A DNA stretch of 64,000 nt. Origin: Polytrichum commune. Lineage: Eukaryota > Streptophyta > Polytrichopsida > Polytrichales > Polytrichaceae. The notes beneath the pieces are model-generated. The model had not been told where the DNA came from. It saw only the letters and a list, made by a program, of their open reading frames with translations, and searched no databases. Position numbers and translations under genes: made by a program. Location: the NCBI GenBank assembly GCA_950295325.1, contig OX485807.1, forward strand, positions 19,687,666 through 19,751,665. The letters are read 5' to 3'. The stretch's first letter is position 1, and each line of letters opens with the position of its first letter. Positions 61,492 through 64,000 of the stretch are shown one piece after another.

Positions 61492-63354
61492 TTAAGACCC
61501 CAAATTATATTCACCAATTACCACATTTGGTACCATAATTGCATTATGGTGCCACCAAAGGCCAACCTTGAAAATCAATGGAGAAACATTATTCAGATCT
61601 TTAAACCATGAATCGTCAGTGTATCCTACAACGATGAATTGAGAGAACAATTGCTCTTTAACAACCAATTGTTCATAGATGCACTCATGACCATTACACA
61701 CTTCATTTGTCGGCGCTCTGGGAGCACCCTTTGAGATGTTTGCAACCATCTCTCCAGAGCTTAGCATAGAATAATTCATAGCTAGTAAGGCTTTTAACTT
61801 GACATCTCTACATCCCAAAGAGTCATGGCTCAAGACATCAACATAAGCATTGCCGTCTAGAGGGTCACGACTCAAGACATTAGCATAAGCATTGCCTCCT
61901 AGAGGGTCACGACTCAAAGGATCGGCAATATTAATGCACCTTGGTCTATATTCCCATCTGTATGTAAAGTTTTGTTCTAAATACTCTAACCATCGGGCTT
62001 GACGCCTTGACAATACTTGTTGTGACTTTAAATAAGTGAGGGGATTGTGGTCTATCACTATCACGCAATCCGCACCTTTCAAATCACAACGCCAAGTGCG
62101 CAAGGCATGCACAACCGCTGTAAGTTCTTGTTGTCCAGTAGTATATTCTTTTCAGCAAGGGAAAAATTTTGACTTTCAAAAGCTATCGGTTGTCATTTTT
62201 AGAAAAGAATCGCACCAATACCAACAATGAAGGCATTGCAAATGACCTCAAAAGGTTCACCGAAATTGGGCAAGTCTAACACGGGAGCGCGTGTTAGTGC
62301 ATACTTCACTTTGTCAATGGCCTCTTGCCATTCAACCGTCCAATTATACTTAGAATCATGCTGAGTTAAATTGGTAAGAGGGGCTACAAGGGTTGAATAT
62401 CCTTGTATAAAACGTCCGAAATAATTACATGATCCCAAAAATGAGCGCAATTGCCCAACATCACGATGCGCAATCCATTTCATGACAGTTTCAATTTTAG
62501 CCGGATCAACTTGAACCCCATCTTTGCCCACGACATGACCCAAATAATGGAGCTTGCCATTTGTAAAGTGACATTTAGACAACTTTACATACAATCGATG
62601 TTCACGAAATTTTTTGAGGACTTTGCTCATGTGGGCTACATGTTCCTCTTCATTCTTTGAGAATACCAATATGTCATCAAGGTGTACCAGGACAAACTTA
62701 CTAAGGTACTTGTAAAAAATTCGATTCATCACACTTTGAAATGTTGCCGGTGCATTAGTCAGTCCAAAGCTTACAAGTTTAAATTGATAATGGCCAAACG
62801 AGGTTCTAAATGCCGTTTGAGGGGCATCCTCATCCGAAATTAGAATTTGCTGATAACTTTGTGCTAAATCAAGAGACGAAAAAATTTGAGAACCTGCCAA
62901 TTGATCAAATAAATTATCAATTCTAGGGCAAAGGATATTTATTTTTTATTGTATGTTTATTCAAAACACGGTAATCAACCATCATTCTCAAAGTTCCATC
63001 ATTATTCTGTACAAAAAGAATGAGAGATCCATGAGGTGAGGCATTAGGTTCAATCCAGCTTTTTTGTAAGTACTCTTGTACTTGTCTCTTTGCCTCTTCC
63101 AATTATTTTGGACTTAGGCGGTAAATCGGACTAAAAGGCGGTTTACTACCTTCCTCCAAAGGAAAGGTATGAAACATTTCCCTCTCAGGGGGTAGCCCAC
63201 TTGGCAAAGGTTCAAAAACATCTTTGAACTTCTCCAAAAGTGCGGCTAAGCACCATGTGTCAACAAGTTGGGACGAGGTTTCCTCATCATCAACCTTGGT
63301 CAATTGGAATAAAATGAGCATGGCCCCTTTTCTTACTACCCTCTTAAATTGCAT
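61492..63354 (-). pseudogene. gypsy reverse transcriptase and RNase H
   Basis: The linker frame (63103-63354) holds LLEKFKDVFEPLPSGLPPER and PIYRLSPK, the usual RT entry. After a frame change, 62199-62900 has SQIFSSLDLAQSYQQILISD, FRTSFGHYQFKLVSFGLTNA and the active-site box as HLDD (62673-62684) instead of YVDD/YLDD, then the primer-grip/thumb region (YLGHVVGKDGVQVDPAKIE). RNase H begins with VICNAFIVGIGAIL, where N replaces the usual first Asp, and continues at 61492-62112 with DHNPLTYLKS and NIADPLSRDP. A 42-bp in-frame repeat follows this. Stops at about 62190-62200 separate the two parts. Confidence 0.9.
61817..61920 (-). repeat. 42-bp in-frame repeat in pol, 2.5 copies
   Basis: Units start at 61817, 61859 and 61901, exactly 42 bases apart, and encode LSRDPLGGNAYANV, LSRDPLDGNAYVDV and LSHDSLG on the minus strand. 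It duplicates the last RNase H block (ADPLSR) with the linker to the integrase. Confidence 0.9.
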
Positions 63355-63491
63355 TGCTCAAAGGCATTTTGTTGACGATTTAGGTGCCCGATGCGTCAAA
63401 GGATTGGCTTGCAACGAAATTTTTCCCTTGCGCTTTTAAATGACACATGTTTTGGATTCATAATCCACATATGTGCCTTATACTTGTTCAA

Positions 63492-63851
63492 TCAATCATC
63501 ACCAAGTATCAAATATGTGTTGTCACCAAGTTTTATGACCACACATGTTAGGTGACCATAATATTGTTGAACTTTGACACGCAACTTGACATATCCTTCA
63601 ACTTGAATTTCTTTTCCATTGGCCAATTGCAAAACACTAGAATCTTTAACATATTGCAATCCAAAATTGTCAAGGTAGCTAGAATTGACAAAACAATCAT
63701 TGGCGGTAGTGTCCAATATCACATGAGCATTAAGTCCCGAAACTTGACCCAAAAATTGCATTGCAAGTTCCCTAGTCCCACGAAAACTATTTAAATTTTT
63801 TTGGCCTTGGTGAATCATAATAAACTTGCAATGTGAGGGGCTTGTTGTCAT
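63492..63851 (-). pseudogene. gypsy aspartic protease domain
   Basis: A 119-codon open frame with QVSGLNAHVILDTTANDCFV, at the place of the D-S/T-G-A active site, then VLQLANGKEIQVEGYVKL and HLTCVVIKLGDNTYLILGDD, matching the flap and ILG motifs of retroviral-type proteases in plant gypsy elements. The active-site triplet is DTT rather than DTG/DSG, so it is probably dead. It is followed, after a gap with stops, by the RT linker. Confidence 0.75.
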
Positions 63852-64000
63852 TTAAGACTTGAAACTCAAGTAACAATTGCAATCATTTCAAGGCCCTCTT
63901 TACAAACACACTCTTGTATTTTTCAATCAAAAAGCAAGCTCTTGTATCAAAAGGATGCAACCTTTTACCTTCACTATAAGCCAATGGAAATATTTTCATC

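Larger units (their letters stand above)
60023..64000 (-). mobile_element. Ty3/gypsy chromodomain retrotransposon, 3' part
   Basis: Minus-strand order is protease, reverse transcriptase, RNase H, integrase, chromodomain, PPT, 3' LTR. This order with an integrase-linked chromodomain defines the chromovirus branch of plant Ty3/gypsy elements. Gag and the 5' LTR would lie beyond 64000. Several stops and frame changes break pol, so the copy is inactive. Confidence 0.92.

Overview
The window looks like heterochromatin-like or intergenic DNA from a large land-plant nuclear genome. The evidence is one host gene with plant codon use and a GT-AG intron, plus Ty3/gypsy, LINE, CACTA, PIF/Harbinger, MULE-like and hAT remnants and several small TIR elements, in AT-rich sequence with long microsatellites. 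I cannot name the species. No searches were run: family calls rest on motifs, reading frames, terminal repeats and target-site duplications (TSDs) read by eye.

The only gene that looks intact is a two-exon U5 snRNP thioredoxin-like protein (DIB1/YLS8 family) on the minus strand at 56371-57149. Its first exon is GC-rich, there is a telo-box in its leader or promoter, and a poly(A) signal lies downstream.

Layout: 1-1454, 3' part of a LINE with zf-RVT-like sequence. 2893-4052, LTR-like element A with an internal minisatellite. 5641-6140, a tandem duplication, one copy of which carries a short retroposon. 7181-11612, a 342-bp tandem array split by a full-length PIF/Harbinger element (7995-11403) with Myb/trihelix-like ORF1 and a DDE transposase. 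16260-16667 and 18167-18638, two non-autonomous TIR elements. 20535-30480, a decayed MULE-like gene with a SWIM zinc finger, broken by a CACTA element (20610-26113) and by LTR-like element B (28777-30433). The CACTA itself holds a CA-rich array split by another LTR-like insertion (23510-25581). 38460-41300, an internally deleted LINE. 43049-44884, three TIR elements. 47732-51545, a minus-strand LINE holding a tRNA-derived SINE. 57659-58445, a hAT transposase remnant. 60023-64000, the 3' part of a chromodomain Ty3/gypsy element that runs off the window.

The elements do not form a pathway; what links them is insertion history. Several insertions can be dated relative to each other because the uninserted site survives, either in a neighbouring repeat copy or as a reading frame that rejoins across the element. 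I found no credible undescribed biological system. The strongest observations are the nested insertions with recoverable empty sites, a pair of LTR-like elements with odd TATG ends, families of small TIR elements, and an in-frame 42-bp repeat in the gypsy pol.
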